A stretch of 20,050 nt of DNA from a virus. A model generated the notes under the pieces. It was not told the DNA's origin. It made no database searches and was given only the letters and a program-made list of their open reading frames with translations. Position 1 is the stretch's first letter; the number at the start of each line of letters is the position of its first letter. The stretch lies in IMG/VR virus record IMGVR_UViG_3300044643_000994, positions 1-20,050 of that record; one strand, written 5' to 3'. Made by a program: the position numbers and the translations under genes. Positions 13,635 to 19,774 of the stretch are shown here, one piece after another.

Positions 13635-13661
13635 CACTTGTGGCAAATAAAGATTCTTGAC

Positions 13662-13753
13662 CGTGTCGCACACCTACGGCCCACGCCTAGTCAGGCACAG
13701 CAATAGCCCTCAGAGGGCACAGGAGCCGATCTAAGCCACTAACACGCGACACG
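13662..13753. other. Inverted-repeat element in the divergent control region
   Basis: CGTGTCGC (13662-13669) and GCGACACG (13746-13753) are perfect 8-base inverted repeats enclosing two smaller ones: GCCT-AGTC-AGGC (13685-13696) and GCCCT-CAG-AGGGC (13706-13718). This could be a multi-stem RNA, a DNA operator complex or chance. The 92-base span resembles a tRNA in size, but T-loop and anticodon arm are missing. The rest of the 279-base gap 13573-13851 holds no convincing gene. Confidence 0.4.
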
Positions 13754-13770
13754 CCGTCCGTTAGGCACAG
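13694..13770 (+). repeat. Three direct GGCACAG repeats
   Basis: GGCACAG occurs at 13694-13700, 13716-13722 and 13764-13770, the first and third as the longer AGGCACAG. Start-to-start distances are 22 and 48 bases. All lie between the two divergent promoters. They may be operator half-sites for a phage regulator. Confidence 0.45.
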
Positions 13771-13784
13771 ATTGCTCAGTGTCC

Positions 13785-13814
13785 TTGCACGCGGTCACAT
13801 GGCAGGTCTAAGGT
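13785..13814 (+). promoter_or_regulatory. Possible rightward early promoter
   Basis: TTGCAC (13785-13790), an 18-base spacer and TAAGGT (13809-13814) form a weak SigA-like match 38 bases before the ATG at 13852. The -35 matches only TTG of TTGACA, while TAAGGT is an acceptable actinobacterial -10. A promoter is required in this region by gene orientation, but its exact place is uncertain. Confidence 0.35.
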
Positions 13815-13851
13815 CAATGACATCAGCCCAGCACAACCATCGGAGGAAACA

Positions 13852-14109
13852 ATGAGTTACATCATCCACCCGCGGAACATCGCGATCTCGCAGCTCCTGG
13901 ACGAAGGCGACGGCATCAACCAAGCCATCGTCATGATCGATCACCGCACCAATGACCCCTACATCGTGCACCTCAACGATGAGCAAGCCAGCGACCTTTA
14001 CTACCAGCTGCAGCGCATCCGCAATCTGAGTGTGCAGGCCGCACTCATGGACGTCAACGCTGAAGCCATGCGCAAGATTCAAGCGGACGTGTTTGGGGAC
14101 TTCTCATGA
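13852..14109 (+). CDS. Hypothetical protein (85 aa), first gene of rightward early operon
   Basis: CGGAGGAAAC just before ATG 13852 is one of the best ribosome binding sites in the window. The 85 residues begin MSYIIHPRNIAISQLLDEGD, continue with a beta hairpin (QAIVMIDHRTNDPYIVHLND) and then a long helix (QASDLYYQLQRIRNLSVQAA). No catalytic or metal motif is visible and no family is recognised. As the promoter-proximal early gene it is likely made soon after infection. The stop overlaps the next ATG (ATGA). Confidence 0.7.
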   Translation: MSYIIHPRNIAISQLLDEGDGINQAIVMIDHRTNDPYIVHLNDEQASDLYYQLQRIRNLSVQAALMDVNAEAMRKIQADVFGDFS

Positions 14110-14228
14110 CCGCGGACACCATCACCATCCTGCTCATGGTCATCGCATCATCGGGCATGGCCTACTTCGCTGGCTACGTCAGCGCACTACAGGACGAGCA
14201 ACAACGCAGGAAGGCTGGTAAGCGATGA
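14106..14228 (+). CDS. Single-span small membrane protein (40 aa)
   Basis: The frame starts and ends in ATGA overlaps with both neighbours. It encodes MTADTITILLMVIASSGMAY, then FAGYVSALQDEQQRRKAGKR. One hydrophobic span (about residues 6-27) is followed by a charged, mostly basic tail, giving an N-out/C-in topology by the positive-inside rule. It is a typical tiny actinophage membrane protein; function unknown. Confidence 0.65.
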   Translation: MTADTITILLMVIASSGMAYFAGYVSALQDEQQRRKAGKR

Positions 14229-14638
14229 CGTGGCACAACCGCGCGGCGTGCGCCGGATACTCAGACCCCGACGCATTCGTTCCACACACCACGAGCGAAC
14301 GTGAACAGTTGCGCGAGACGAAAACAGCTCGTGCGATCTGCGCGATGTGCCCTGTCAGTGACGAGTGCTTAACTGATGCCAAGAAAGAGCGTGACTTTTA
14401 CACGGTGCGTGGTGGGACAGTGCCTATCGCCCGCGTCCCAGGGAAGAAGCACTTGCCACCATCACTACCAAGAGCAGGTGAGGAAGCGATGTGGTTGTGG
14501 GACGGTGGACTCGGCCCTGAGCACATTGCGCAAGCAATGAACGTGAAGGTCGCCAGTGTTGAACGCGCGATCATGCGAGCCGGCATCCAGATTCCGTGGA
14601 CACAGACGGGCACTGACTTTGAGCGGGCCACAGCATGA
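14225..14638 (+). CDS. whiB: WhiB-family Fe-S transcription factor with C-terminal helix-turn-helix
   Basis: Residues 1-70 form a WhiB domain: four cysteines Cys9 (RAACAGY), Cys39 and Cys42 (AICAMC) and Cys48 (DECL) in the family spacing C-x29-C-x2-C-x5-C, which ligate a 4Fe-4S cluster. The family turn 'GVWGG' appears here as TVRGGT. WhiB proteins bind the host principal sigma factor and regulate promoters, and occur only in actinobacteria and their phages. Residues about 85-120 (GEEAMWLWDGGLGPEHIAQA then MNVKVASVERAIMRAG) add a sigma-70 region 4-like helix-turn-helix. Phage WhiB proteins (such as TM4 WhiBTM4) are known to affect host septation and superinfection. ATGA coupled at both ends. 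Confidence 0.88.
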   Translation: MTWHNRAACAGYSDPDAFVPHTTSEREQLRETKTARAICAMCPVSDECLTDAKKERDFYTVRGGTVPIARVPGKKHLPPSLPRAGEEAMWLWDGGLGPEHIAQAMNVKVASVERAIMRAGIQIPWTQTGTDFERATA

Positions 14639-14826
14639 CCGCGCAATGGCCAGAAGGTGAAACCTACAACGCGGACTTTGAGGACGGTTGGAAAGTTGAG
14701 CTGCTCGCTATGTACCTGCGCAATCGCATCGCCGAAGAGTCACCCGTGTGGCACTTCATGCCAATGGCCAAAGAGGCCTGGCACTTCATCAACAACGACA
14801 ACAACAACGGAAGGCAATACGAATGA
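14635..14826 (+). CDS. Hypothetical protein (63 aa)
   Basis: This small acidic product has ATGA overlaps at both ends. It contains YNADFEDGWKVELLAMYLRN, then RIAEESPVWHFMPMAKEAWH, ending in an Asn-rich tail (FINNDNNNGRQYE). The charged helix in the middle and tryptophans spaced 10 residues apart suggest a small folded protein. No known motif. The start at 14635 is well supported by coupling. It lies between the WhiB and RecB-like genes, and so is likely co-expressed with them. Confidence 0.6.
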   Translation: MTAQWPEGETYNADFEDGWKVELLAMYLRNRIAEESPVWHFMPMAKEAWHFINNDNNNGRQYE

Positions 14827-15758
14827 CTGACATCGCTAGGGACCACTACGGTCGCCCACTAATCACACCACTCGGCGGCGGTAAGCCAGTCGGATACACA
14901 CGCACCACCACCTACGTTTCCGCGCTTGAGGACACGTACAACCTTGAACAATGGAAGTGCCGCCAGGTTGCTCTCGGCCTGGCCCAACGCTCAGACCTCT
15001 TGGCCTTGGTGCACAGCAAGGGTGATGACAAGGCTGAGATGAATCGCATAGTCAAGGATGCATTGGAAGCATCGAACAGCTCTGGTGCGGCGAACCTTGG
15101 CACCGCAATCCACGGCATGACCGAACTCGTGGACGCAGGAGCCAGCGTTGACTCAATTCCCGCTGATCATCGAGCAGACATTGAAGCGTACCTGGACGCC
15201 ACCAAAGACATCATGCACACGTGGATTGAAACATTGACTGTGCTGGACTCACACAAAATCGCGGGCACACCAGACCGAATCAGCACACTGCCAACAGGTC
15301 AACGCGTCATCTTTGACCTGAAAACAGGGAGCATTGACTACGGCATTGGCAAGATTGCTATGCAACTCGCGGTCTATGCACACTCCGCGATCTACAACGT
15401 TGACACCTTTGAGCGCACACCACACAACGCGGACAAAACCATTGGCATCATCGCTCACCTACCCGCTGGCAGTGGCAAATGCGAACTTGTTGAAGTGGAC
15501 CTTGTTGCTGGTTGGGAAGCAGTGCAGCTCGCTAAGGAAGTGCGTGAATGGCGCAGTCGCAAAGGATTGAGTAAGCCTTATGTGGCACGCACCATTGTCC
15601 CTGAGCCTGTCCGCGCACCCAGCGTTGACGCGATCATTGAACTGATCAACGCCTGCGACACCATCGATGCCCTTGAAGGTGTGTATGAACTACACATCGG
15701 TGAGTGGAAGAACGAGCACACCGCTGCCGCCGCTGAACGCAAAGCGCAGTTAGTGTGA
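14823..15758 (+). CDS. RecB/Cas4-like PD-(D/E)XK exonuclease
   Basis: ATG 14823, in an ATGA overlap, gives 311 residues; an upstream extension to 14748 lies in the preceding gene. RecB-type motifs appear in order: GTAIHGMTE (His97), TWIETLTVL (Glu136), AGTPDRI (Asp151), VIFDLKTGS (Asp165-x-Lys167) and MQLAVYAHS (Gln181-x3-Tyr185). This is the RecB nuclease-like metal-dependent active site, seen also in Cas4 and phage lambda exonuclease relatives. It probably resects DNA ends for recombination-dependent replication. No Cas4-type cysteine cluster is evident at the C-terminus, so a Fe-S cluster is unlikely. The small OB-like protein two genes downstream may be its ssDNA-binding partner. The gene ends in GTGA overlapping the next start. 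Confidence 0.8.
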   Translation: MTDIARDHYGRPLITPLGGGKPVGYTRTTTYVSALEDTYNLEQWKCRQVALGLAQRSDLLALVHSKGDDKAEMNRIVKDALEASNSSGAANLGTAIHGMTELVDAGASVDSIPADHRADIEAYLDATKDIMHTWIETLTVLDSHKIAGTPDRISTLPTGQRVIFDLKTGSIDYGIGKIAMQLAVYAHSAIYNVDTFERTPHNADKTIGIIAHLPAGSGKCELVEVDLVAGWEAVQLAKEVREWRSRKGLSKPYVARTIVPEPVRAPSVDAIIELINACDTIDALEGVYELHIGEWKNEHTAAAAERKAQLV

Positions 15759-16075
15759 GCGCGTGGGATGTGAAAGGCACCGACGTAATCAAGAGCTGTA
15801 AACGGTGCAACGAACCAGTCTTCATTGTCCACACTGAGACACCAGGACCAATCCTGCGCGTCCCACTGGACATTGAACCAGTCAGTGGCCCAGCCGTAGG
15901 GTTAATGTTTGAGCACTGCGGTGACGGTTACTGGCTGGAAACAAAGGCAGTGCGACCTGGCATGGACGCAATCCACGTCACACACCACTGCCAACCACCT
16001 GCACGCTGCAAATGGTGCGAGCAGGTACACACAACAACAATAACAACAACAAGGAAGAAGGACCACAATGAGTGA
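15755..16075 (+). CDS. Small Cys-pair (zinc-binding) protein
   Basis: The start is GTG 15755, in a GTGA overlap. The 106-residue protein has SCKRCNEPVFIV near the N-terminus and HCQPPARCKWCEQV near the C-terminus, plus EHCGDGYW between, a pattern suggesting one zinc site formed across the chain. A beta-rich middle (ILRVPLDIEPVSG) lies between the pairs. The end is low complexity (TTTITTTRKK), coded by a CAACAATAACAACAACA tract. Function is unknown. The neighbours (RecB-like nuclease, OB-like protein) suggest DNA metabolism. Confidence 0.65.
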   Translation: MSAWDVKGTDVIKSCKRCNEPVFIVHTETPGPILRVPLDIEPVSGPAVGLMFEHCGDGYWLETKAVRPGMDAIHVTHHCQPPARCKWCEQVHTTTITTTRKKDHNE

Positions 16076-16391
16076 CATCCAATGGGACGAATTCGGTGCA
16101 AGTGAATTCGTCAAGTTCAGTGCAGTAGGCGACACCATCAGTGGCAAGATCACGAACATTCGTATCGGCCAGGACTTCAACGGCAACCCATGCCCCGTCC
16201 TCGACCTCGACACAGGCAACGGTTCACGCACCGTCACCGCTGGTCAAGCGAACCTGAAGTCCCAGATCGTCCAGCTCCGCCCAAGTGTCGGGGACGCCAT
16301 TAGCATTACCTATGATCGGGATGAGAAGGCTGAGAAGGGCATGAAGAAGGTGTTCGCCATCAAGGTGGACTCCAACACAACACCCTTCTAA
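16068..16391 (+). CDS. OB-fold-like protein, possible ssDNA-binding protein
   Basis: The ATG at 16068 is 8 bases inside the previous gene, with GAAGGA (16053-16060 region) upstream. The 107 residues show an OB-like strand order: FVKFSAVGDTISGKITNIRI, then GQDFNGNPCPVLDLDTGN, then GSRTVTAGQANLKSQIVQLR and GDAISITYDRDEKAEKGMKK, ending FAIKVDS. Proteins with 'VGDxxxGxixxixxGxDFNGNxCPxLxLD' are common beside RecB-like nuclease genes in actinophages. The charged loop and acidic start fit a small ssDNA-binding protein, but there is no classic acidic SSB C-tip, so this is inference. It ends the early operon; the structured leader follows. Confidence 0.55.
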   Translation: MSDIQWDEFGASEFVKFSAVGDTISGKITNIRIGQDFNGNPCPVLDLDTGNGSRTVTAGQANLKSQIVQLRPSVGDAISITYDRDEKAEKGMKKVFAIKVDSNTTPF

Positions 16392-16406
16392 CAAGACTTG
16401 TCGCGC

Positions 16407-16551
16407 TGGGCTGCGTTGACAAACGCCTCCCTGCTCTATTCTCCGGAGCAGGGGGGCACCACCCTCCCAGGTGAAAAGCCCACACAACTGAATAGCACCG
16501 GCCTTGAAGTGGGGAAGACTGATAGGCCGGTGCACAGTGATAAGCAGCCCA
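16407..16551 (+). ncRNA. Structured RNA leader upstream of PrimPol (riboswitch-like)
   Basis: TGGGCTGC (16407-16414) pairs with GCAGCCCA (16544-16551) as an 8-bp closing stem. Inside, GCCTCCCTGCTC (16425-16436) pairs with GAGCAGGGGGGC (16446-16457), 12 bp with one G-U. GCACCGGCCT (16495-16504) pairs with AGGCCGGTGC (16524-16533), a perfect 10 bp. Loop one contains TTCTCC (16439-16444) and loop two GGGGAA (16511-16516), which can pair, giving a kissing interaction. A small GCGTT/AACGC hairpin (16413-16417, 16422-16426) is an alternative. The junction 16458-16494 is unpaired. The closing stem ends 5 bases before AAGGAG (16557-16562). The 178-base gap holds no convincing gene. No known class is assigned. 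Confidence 0.65.
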
Positions 16552-16569
16552 CGATCAAGGAGCCACAAC

Positions 16570-17211
16570 ATGAACACCGATCACATCCAAAACCTCACGG
16601 ATACGCCCCTAACATTTACGCAGAAAGAACGCGACGAAATAGCGGTCCACCACTACCTGTCAACCATTGACCCGCAACACTGGTTCGAGCAGATCGCACC
16701 ACGCCTTGATGAAGGCCGCAACAGTGAGCAATACCGCAAACTCAGTGCACCAGGCATACTCGCATCAACCGCGTTATGGTACGCCGATCAAGGCATAGCA
16801 GTGTTCCCATTGCAACCAAACACCAAGACACCAATGCCAGGCTCACGCGGGTTCAAAGACTCAACAACAAACCCTGAACAGATCAGTGCGTGGTGGAAAG
16901 ATAACCCCACAGCAAACATCGGAATCCCAACAGGGCACAACTTTGATGTCCTAGACATTGACGGTGCAGTAGGTTTCGACAACCTTCAGCTACTAGAGGT
17001 TGAACAACCCCTCGCCTACGTGATCACCCCGCGACCTGGTTTGCACATTTATCAACCAGTTGAGCAGGGCGCTGGCAACGCCGCCGGCATCCTCCCCGCC
17101 ATTGACTACCGCGGGCTCGGTGGCTACGTCGTCGCACCACCATCAATCATCGATGGTGCACTGTACGAATGGGTGAAGCCACCACTGGCACTCCTAGCGC
17201 ACATCAAATAA
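16570..17211 (+). CDS. PrimPol: bifunctional DNA primase/polymerase N-terminal domain protein
   Basis: AAGGAG (16557-16562) sets ATG 16570 and 213 residues. The archaeo-eukaryotic primase PrimPol fold is indicated by GIAVFPLQPNTKTPMPGSRG (Lys86), ISAWWKDNPTANIGIPTG, the catalytic FDVLDIDG (Asp129, Asp131), PRPGLHIYQP (His159) and AIDYRGLGGYVVAPPSI (Asp179). Such enzymes make primers and can extend DNA at replication start. The protein ends right after the domain (PPLALLAHIK), whereas many phage homologues continue into a helicase. Here a nuclease gene lies between it and the helicase gene. It is preceded by the structured RNA leader, which probably affects its translation. Confidence 0.85.
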   Translation: MNTDHIQNLTDTPLTFTQKERDEIAVHHYLSTIDPQHWFEQIAPRLDEGRNSEQYRKLSAPGILASTALWYADQGIAVFPLQPNTKTPMPGSRGFKDSTTNPEQISAWWKDNPTANIGIPTGHNFDVLDIDGAVGFDNLQLLEVEQPLAYVITPRPGLHIYQPVEQGAGNAAGILPAIDYRGLGGYVVAPPSIIDGALYEWVKPPLALLAHIK

Positions 17212-17223
17212 GGAGTAATCGTA

Positions 17224-17880
17224 GTGATAACGGCTAAGGAAACGATTTACGCTGGGCACCATTTCAGGTCAAGGCTTGAAGCTCGATGGGCCGTTTATTT
17301 TGATGCGCTTGGAATTGAATGGATTTATGAACCACAAACATTTACAAATTTTGATTTTGAGGGTACGGCAGGGCAAAGTTATTTGCCAGATTTTTATTTA
17401 CCAGAATGTGATCTGTTTGTTGAAGTAAAAGGCTCATTGGATAATTTTAATTATCAAAAAATGGATGATTTTGTTGATTGGGTTTTGACGAACAAAGAAG
17501 AGTTTATTGATTTCTATGGTTGCACTGGTGATGGTGGAACATTGCTAGTCCTATCTGACATCCCGAAACAGGGTGTAGACACATCACATTTATTTATGAG
17601 GTGCCGAAAGGGAACAGAGAGTAGTTTTATTCCATTGTTTGTAATTTTGCTTTGCAATGGGGCTGGTAAGTTAAAGCCAAAAGGTTGGACGCGAGTTGAT
17701 AATCCGATTTGGATGCTTATGTTCTCAACATCTTTTCAGCCTGGTCCGGTTGACGCATTACAAATTATTCACCCAACAAGGATTAATTACTACGGTGACT
17801 ATGAATACCTTTATCAATTGCATTGTTTGGCATTAGATAAGGCACGTATGGCAAGGTTTGAGTGGGGCCAAAATGGCTGA
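17224..17880 (+). CDS. PD-(D/E)XK nuclease-like protein, AT-rich insertion
   Basis: AAGGAG (17210-17215) with 8 bases to GTG 17224 gives 218 residues. The front holds FRSRLEARWAVYFDALGI (Glu19), SYLPDFYLPE (Asp56) and LFVEVKGS (Glu67-x-Lys69), the restriction-endonuclease fold active site E ... D-x10-ExK in the arrangement of small phage nucleases. The rear, about residues 75-218, has no recognised domain. The gene is strikingly AT-rich (runs such as ATTTTTATTTA) while both neighbours are not, and codon third positions differ, so it was probably acquired separately. It sits exactly between PrimPol and helicase genes and overlaps the helicase start by 8 bases. A homing-type or host-DNA-cutting role is possible. 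Confidence 0.7.
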   Translation: MITAKETIYAGHHFRSRLEARWAVYFDALGIEWIYEPQTFTNFDFEGTAGQSYLPDFYLPECDLFVEVKGSLDNFNYQKMDDFVDWVLTNKEEFIDFYGCTGDGGTLLVLSDIPKQGVDTSHLFMRCRKGTESSFIPLFVILLCNGAGKLKPKGWTRVDNPIWMLMFSTSFQPGPVDALQIIHPTRINYYGDYEYLYQLHCLALDKARMARFEWGQNG

Positions 17881-19615
17881 AAAACTGACAGCCCGCCAAC
17901 AAGCGTTGAAGATCAAAGCTGAACAGCAGGCCAAAGCGAAACAGCCCACGGCACCAGCACCAGCAGTGACCAACGTGACCAACATTGACAATGCCCGCGA
18001 CAGCAGGCACCAACGCTACTTCGATCAAGCGTTCATCCGCATCATGAACGACTTCAACGCCAGTGCCGAAGGCACACGCAACGACGCACTCAACAAAGCA
18101 ACATACGCCCTGGCACAAATCGTGGCCGGTGGGTGGCTACTACAAGGCCCAACAGTTGCCACACTACGTTCCGCCGCCCTAGCCAAAGGGTTAGGGCAAG
18201 ACGAAATTAGGCGAACCATGGACTCCGCGTGGGAAAAGGGGTGGCTACAACCACGACCAGCACCACCACAATCGCCCTACTACAGTGACGGCAACATCAA
18301 CTTCACCTACGACCAACACACAGGCGAAATCGTTGAACAAACCACCAACACTGAACCAGCACTAACGCCAGAAGAATACGACAAGTTTTGGTCAGCGACC
18401 GAACAACTAGAAATTATTCACGCATCAGCTAGAGCTAGGCTCGTAGGTCCCTGGGCACTGCTCGGTGCATGCTTCACACGCATCAACGTCATGGTCCCCT
18501 ACTTCGTCACCATCCCACCACTGACAGGTGGTCGAGCAAGCCTGAACCTATTCGTTGGGCTAGTCGGCCCATCAGGTGCAGGCAAAGGTGGTGCAACAGC
18601 GGCGGCAACAGACACCATAGACACAGGTGCAACATGGCTCGGTGGTGAAGATGGTCAACGCATGGTCAACCTGGGCAGTGGTGAAGGCATCATCCACGCA
18701 TTCCGCAAACGCACCAAAGACGGTGACGAATGGAACACTCACGCCGTCGTGTTCAACGTGCAAGAAATTGACCTACTCACCGCCACAGCAACCAGGTCAG
18801 GGGCAACAATCCTGCCAGTGTTGCGATCAATGTGGAGTGGTGAGCAGCTCGGCTTCCAAAACGCTGACCCCACGAGGCGCATACAAGTACCCCCACACCA
18901 ATACAGGGCCAGCCTCCTAGTCGGAATCCAGCCACTACGAGCGGGAAGCCTGCTCGATGATGCTGACGGTGGCACCCCGCAACGTTTCCTATTCGTGCCC
19001 ACCGATGACCCTGGTGCACCAGATCAGCCACCGATAAAGCCTGAGAAGATTAAGTGGCGTAAACCCTTGTTTGATTCCCTGCGTGACCCTTTTACTGACA
19101 CATACGACATTACCCTCCCAGAGGCCGTAGAATCGCTTGTAAGGGACCAACGCCTAGAGATGCTACGGAACCAAGCGGAAGGGTCTAAAAACGCTTCAGG
19201 GCACGACACACTGGCCAGAATCAAGTACGCAGCACACTTTGCGCTACTCGCTGGGCGCACAACCGTCACCGACGACGATTGGGACCTAGCCGGCACCCTC
19301 CACAAAATCAGTGTCCACACACGCGAAAACATCCAAACACAACTACGCCAACAAGCCCAACTCAAAGCCCACAAAGTTGCCATCGCCCGAGGAGCTGAAG
19401 CCAGCACCGTCAGCACCCGCATCGATGATGACTCAATGGGAGCAACGAAACACAAAATCAAGATTCTGCTCGGCAATGGGCCGCTCAAGATTTACGAAAT
19501 CAAAAAGAAAATCACTCCCCGTTTACGCGAATACGTTCACCCAGCAGTGGACGAATTGCTAAATGAAAACACAATTAACCTTGTGGATAAAGTGTGCTCA
19601 TTGGCCGTTAAATGA
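17873..19615 (+). CDS. Primase/replicative helicase-like ATPase
   Basis: ATG 17873 is preferred over TTG 17858; 580 residues. Residues 1-40 are a basic, Gln/Ala-rich linker. Residues 70-130 (LNKATYALAQIVAGGWLLQG, then AALAKGLGQDEIRRTMDSAW) are the helical module that follows PrimPol in fused actinophage primases. Residues 225-385 form the ATPase: Walker A GPSGAGKG (232-239), Walker B-like HAVVFNVQEIDLL (290-302) and a likely arginine finger GGTPQRFLF (Arg371). The end, about 525-575, is winged-helix-like (HKIKILLGNGPLKIYEIKKK). It should unwind DNA at the fork with PrimPol. A DnaA-type box lies in its last codons and a palindrome array directly after its stop. Confidence 0.8.
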   Translation: MAEKLTARQQALKIKAEQQAKAKQPTAPAPAVTNVTNIDNARDSRHQRYFDQAFIRIMNDFNASAEGTRNDALNKATYALAQIVAGGWLLQGPTVATLRSAALAKGLGQDEIRRTMDSAWEKGWLQPRPAPPQSPYYSDGNINFTYDQHTGEIVEQTTNTEPALTPEEYDKFWSATEQLEIIHASARARLVGPWALLGACFTRINVMVPYFVTIPPLTGGRASLNLFVGLVGPSGAGKGGATAAATDTIDTGATWLGGEDGQRMVNLGSGEGIIHAFRKRTKDGDEWNTHAVVFNVQEIDLLTATATRSGATILPVLRSMWSGEQLGFQNADPTRRIQVPPHQYRASLLVGIQPLRAGSLLDDADGGTPQRFLFVPTDDPGAPDQPPIKPEKIKWRKPLFDSLRDPFTDTYDITLPEAVESLVRDQRLEMLRNQAEGSKNASGHDTLARIKYAAHFALLAGRTTVTDDDWDLAGTLHKISVHTRENIQTQLRQQAQLKAHKVAIARGAEASTVSTRIDDDSMGATKHKIKILLGNGPLKIYEIKKKITPRLREYVHPAVDELLNENTINLVDKVCSLAVK

Positions 19616-19643
19616 TGGTGACGAATGGTGACGATCGTCACCA
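19616..19643 (+). repeat. Half-site and 18-bp palindrome, left copy of mirrored array
   Basis: TGGTGACGA (19616-19624), one base, then TGGTGACGATCGTCACCA (19626-19643), a perfect 18-base palindrome. The two elements give three TGGTGACGA sites: two in the palindrome and one in direct orientation with its left arm. The right copy is the reverse complement with one mismatch in the spacer. Confidence 0.85.
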
Positions 19644-19730
19644 AGTGTCATTAAAAAAAAGGGACATAATGGTACAAATAGAAAAAAATAGTGTGCCCCT
19701 TAGGGGAAACCTCGTTTTAACGAGACACAG

Positions 19731-19758
19731 TGGTGACGATCGTCACCAATCGTCACCA
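19731..19758 (-). repeat. 18-bp palindrome and half-site, right copy of mirrored array
   Basis: TGGTGACGATCGTCACCA (19731-19748), one base, then TCGTCACCA (19750-19758). The 28 bases match the reverse complement of 19616-19643 at 27 of 28 positions, the only difference being the spacer base. The copies are 87 bases apart. This symmetry suggests binding of a dimeric or higher-order protein on both sides of the AT-rich core. Confidence 0.85.
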
Positions 19759-19774
19759 CTGTGGATAACTTCTA

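Larger units (their letters stand above)
19582..19768. other. Putative origin of replication
   Basis: The region holds, in order, a DnaA-box consensus TGTGGATAA (reverse strand TTATCCACA; 19582-19590), a half-site plus palindrome (19616-19643), an AT-rich core with two A runs (19652-19689), hairpins CCCC-TTA-GGGG (19696-19706) and CTCGTT-TT-AACGAG (19711-19724), a mirrored palindrome plus half-site (19731-19758) and a second perfect TGTGGATAA (19760-19768). Two identical DnaA boxes flanking a repeat array and an AT-rich stretch, next to helicase and PrimPol genes, is the usual composition of an origin. A regulatory region is the alternative. The gap 19616-19774 has no gene. Confidence 0.65.

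Noticed and set aside
13662-13753. A tRNA gene in the divergent region, because of the 90-base span and 8-bp terminal stem
   Set aside because: No T-loop (TTCGA-type), no 7-base anticodon loop in a 5-bp stem, and no CCA or suitable discriminator on either strand.
13799-13855. An 18-codon leader peptide frame ending at the ATGA of the first rightward gene
   Set aside because: It begins before the predicted -10 element and its codons overlap the ribosome binding site; no sign of selection as a peptide.
16416-16440. TTGACA at 16416-16421 as a promoter for PrimPol
   Set aside because: No acceptable -10 lies 16-18 bases downstream (TTCTCC at 17). The hexamer is inside the structured leader.
16469-16533. 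Resemblance of the leader to a cobalamin riboswitch (GGTGAAAA ... CAACTG, then GGGGAAG)
   Set aside because: The order and some boxes are suggestive, but the defining GCCACTG box and the CCCGCAACTG core are not intact, and the arm layout does not follow the cobalamin fold. I therefore left the class open.
16398-16670. A 90-codon forward frame across the leader region
   Set aside because: It runs through the stems and into PrimPol in another frame, has no ribosome binding site, and its composition is not protein-like.
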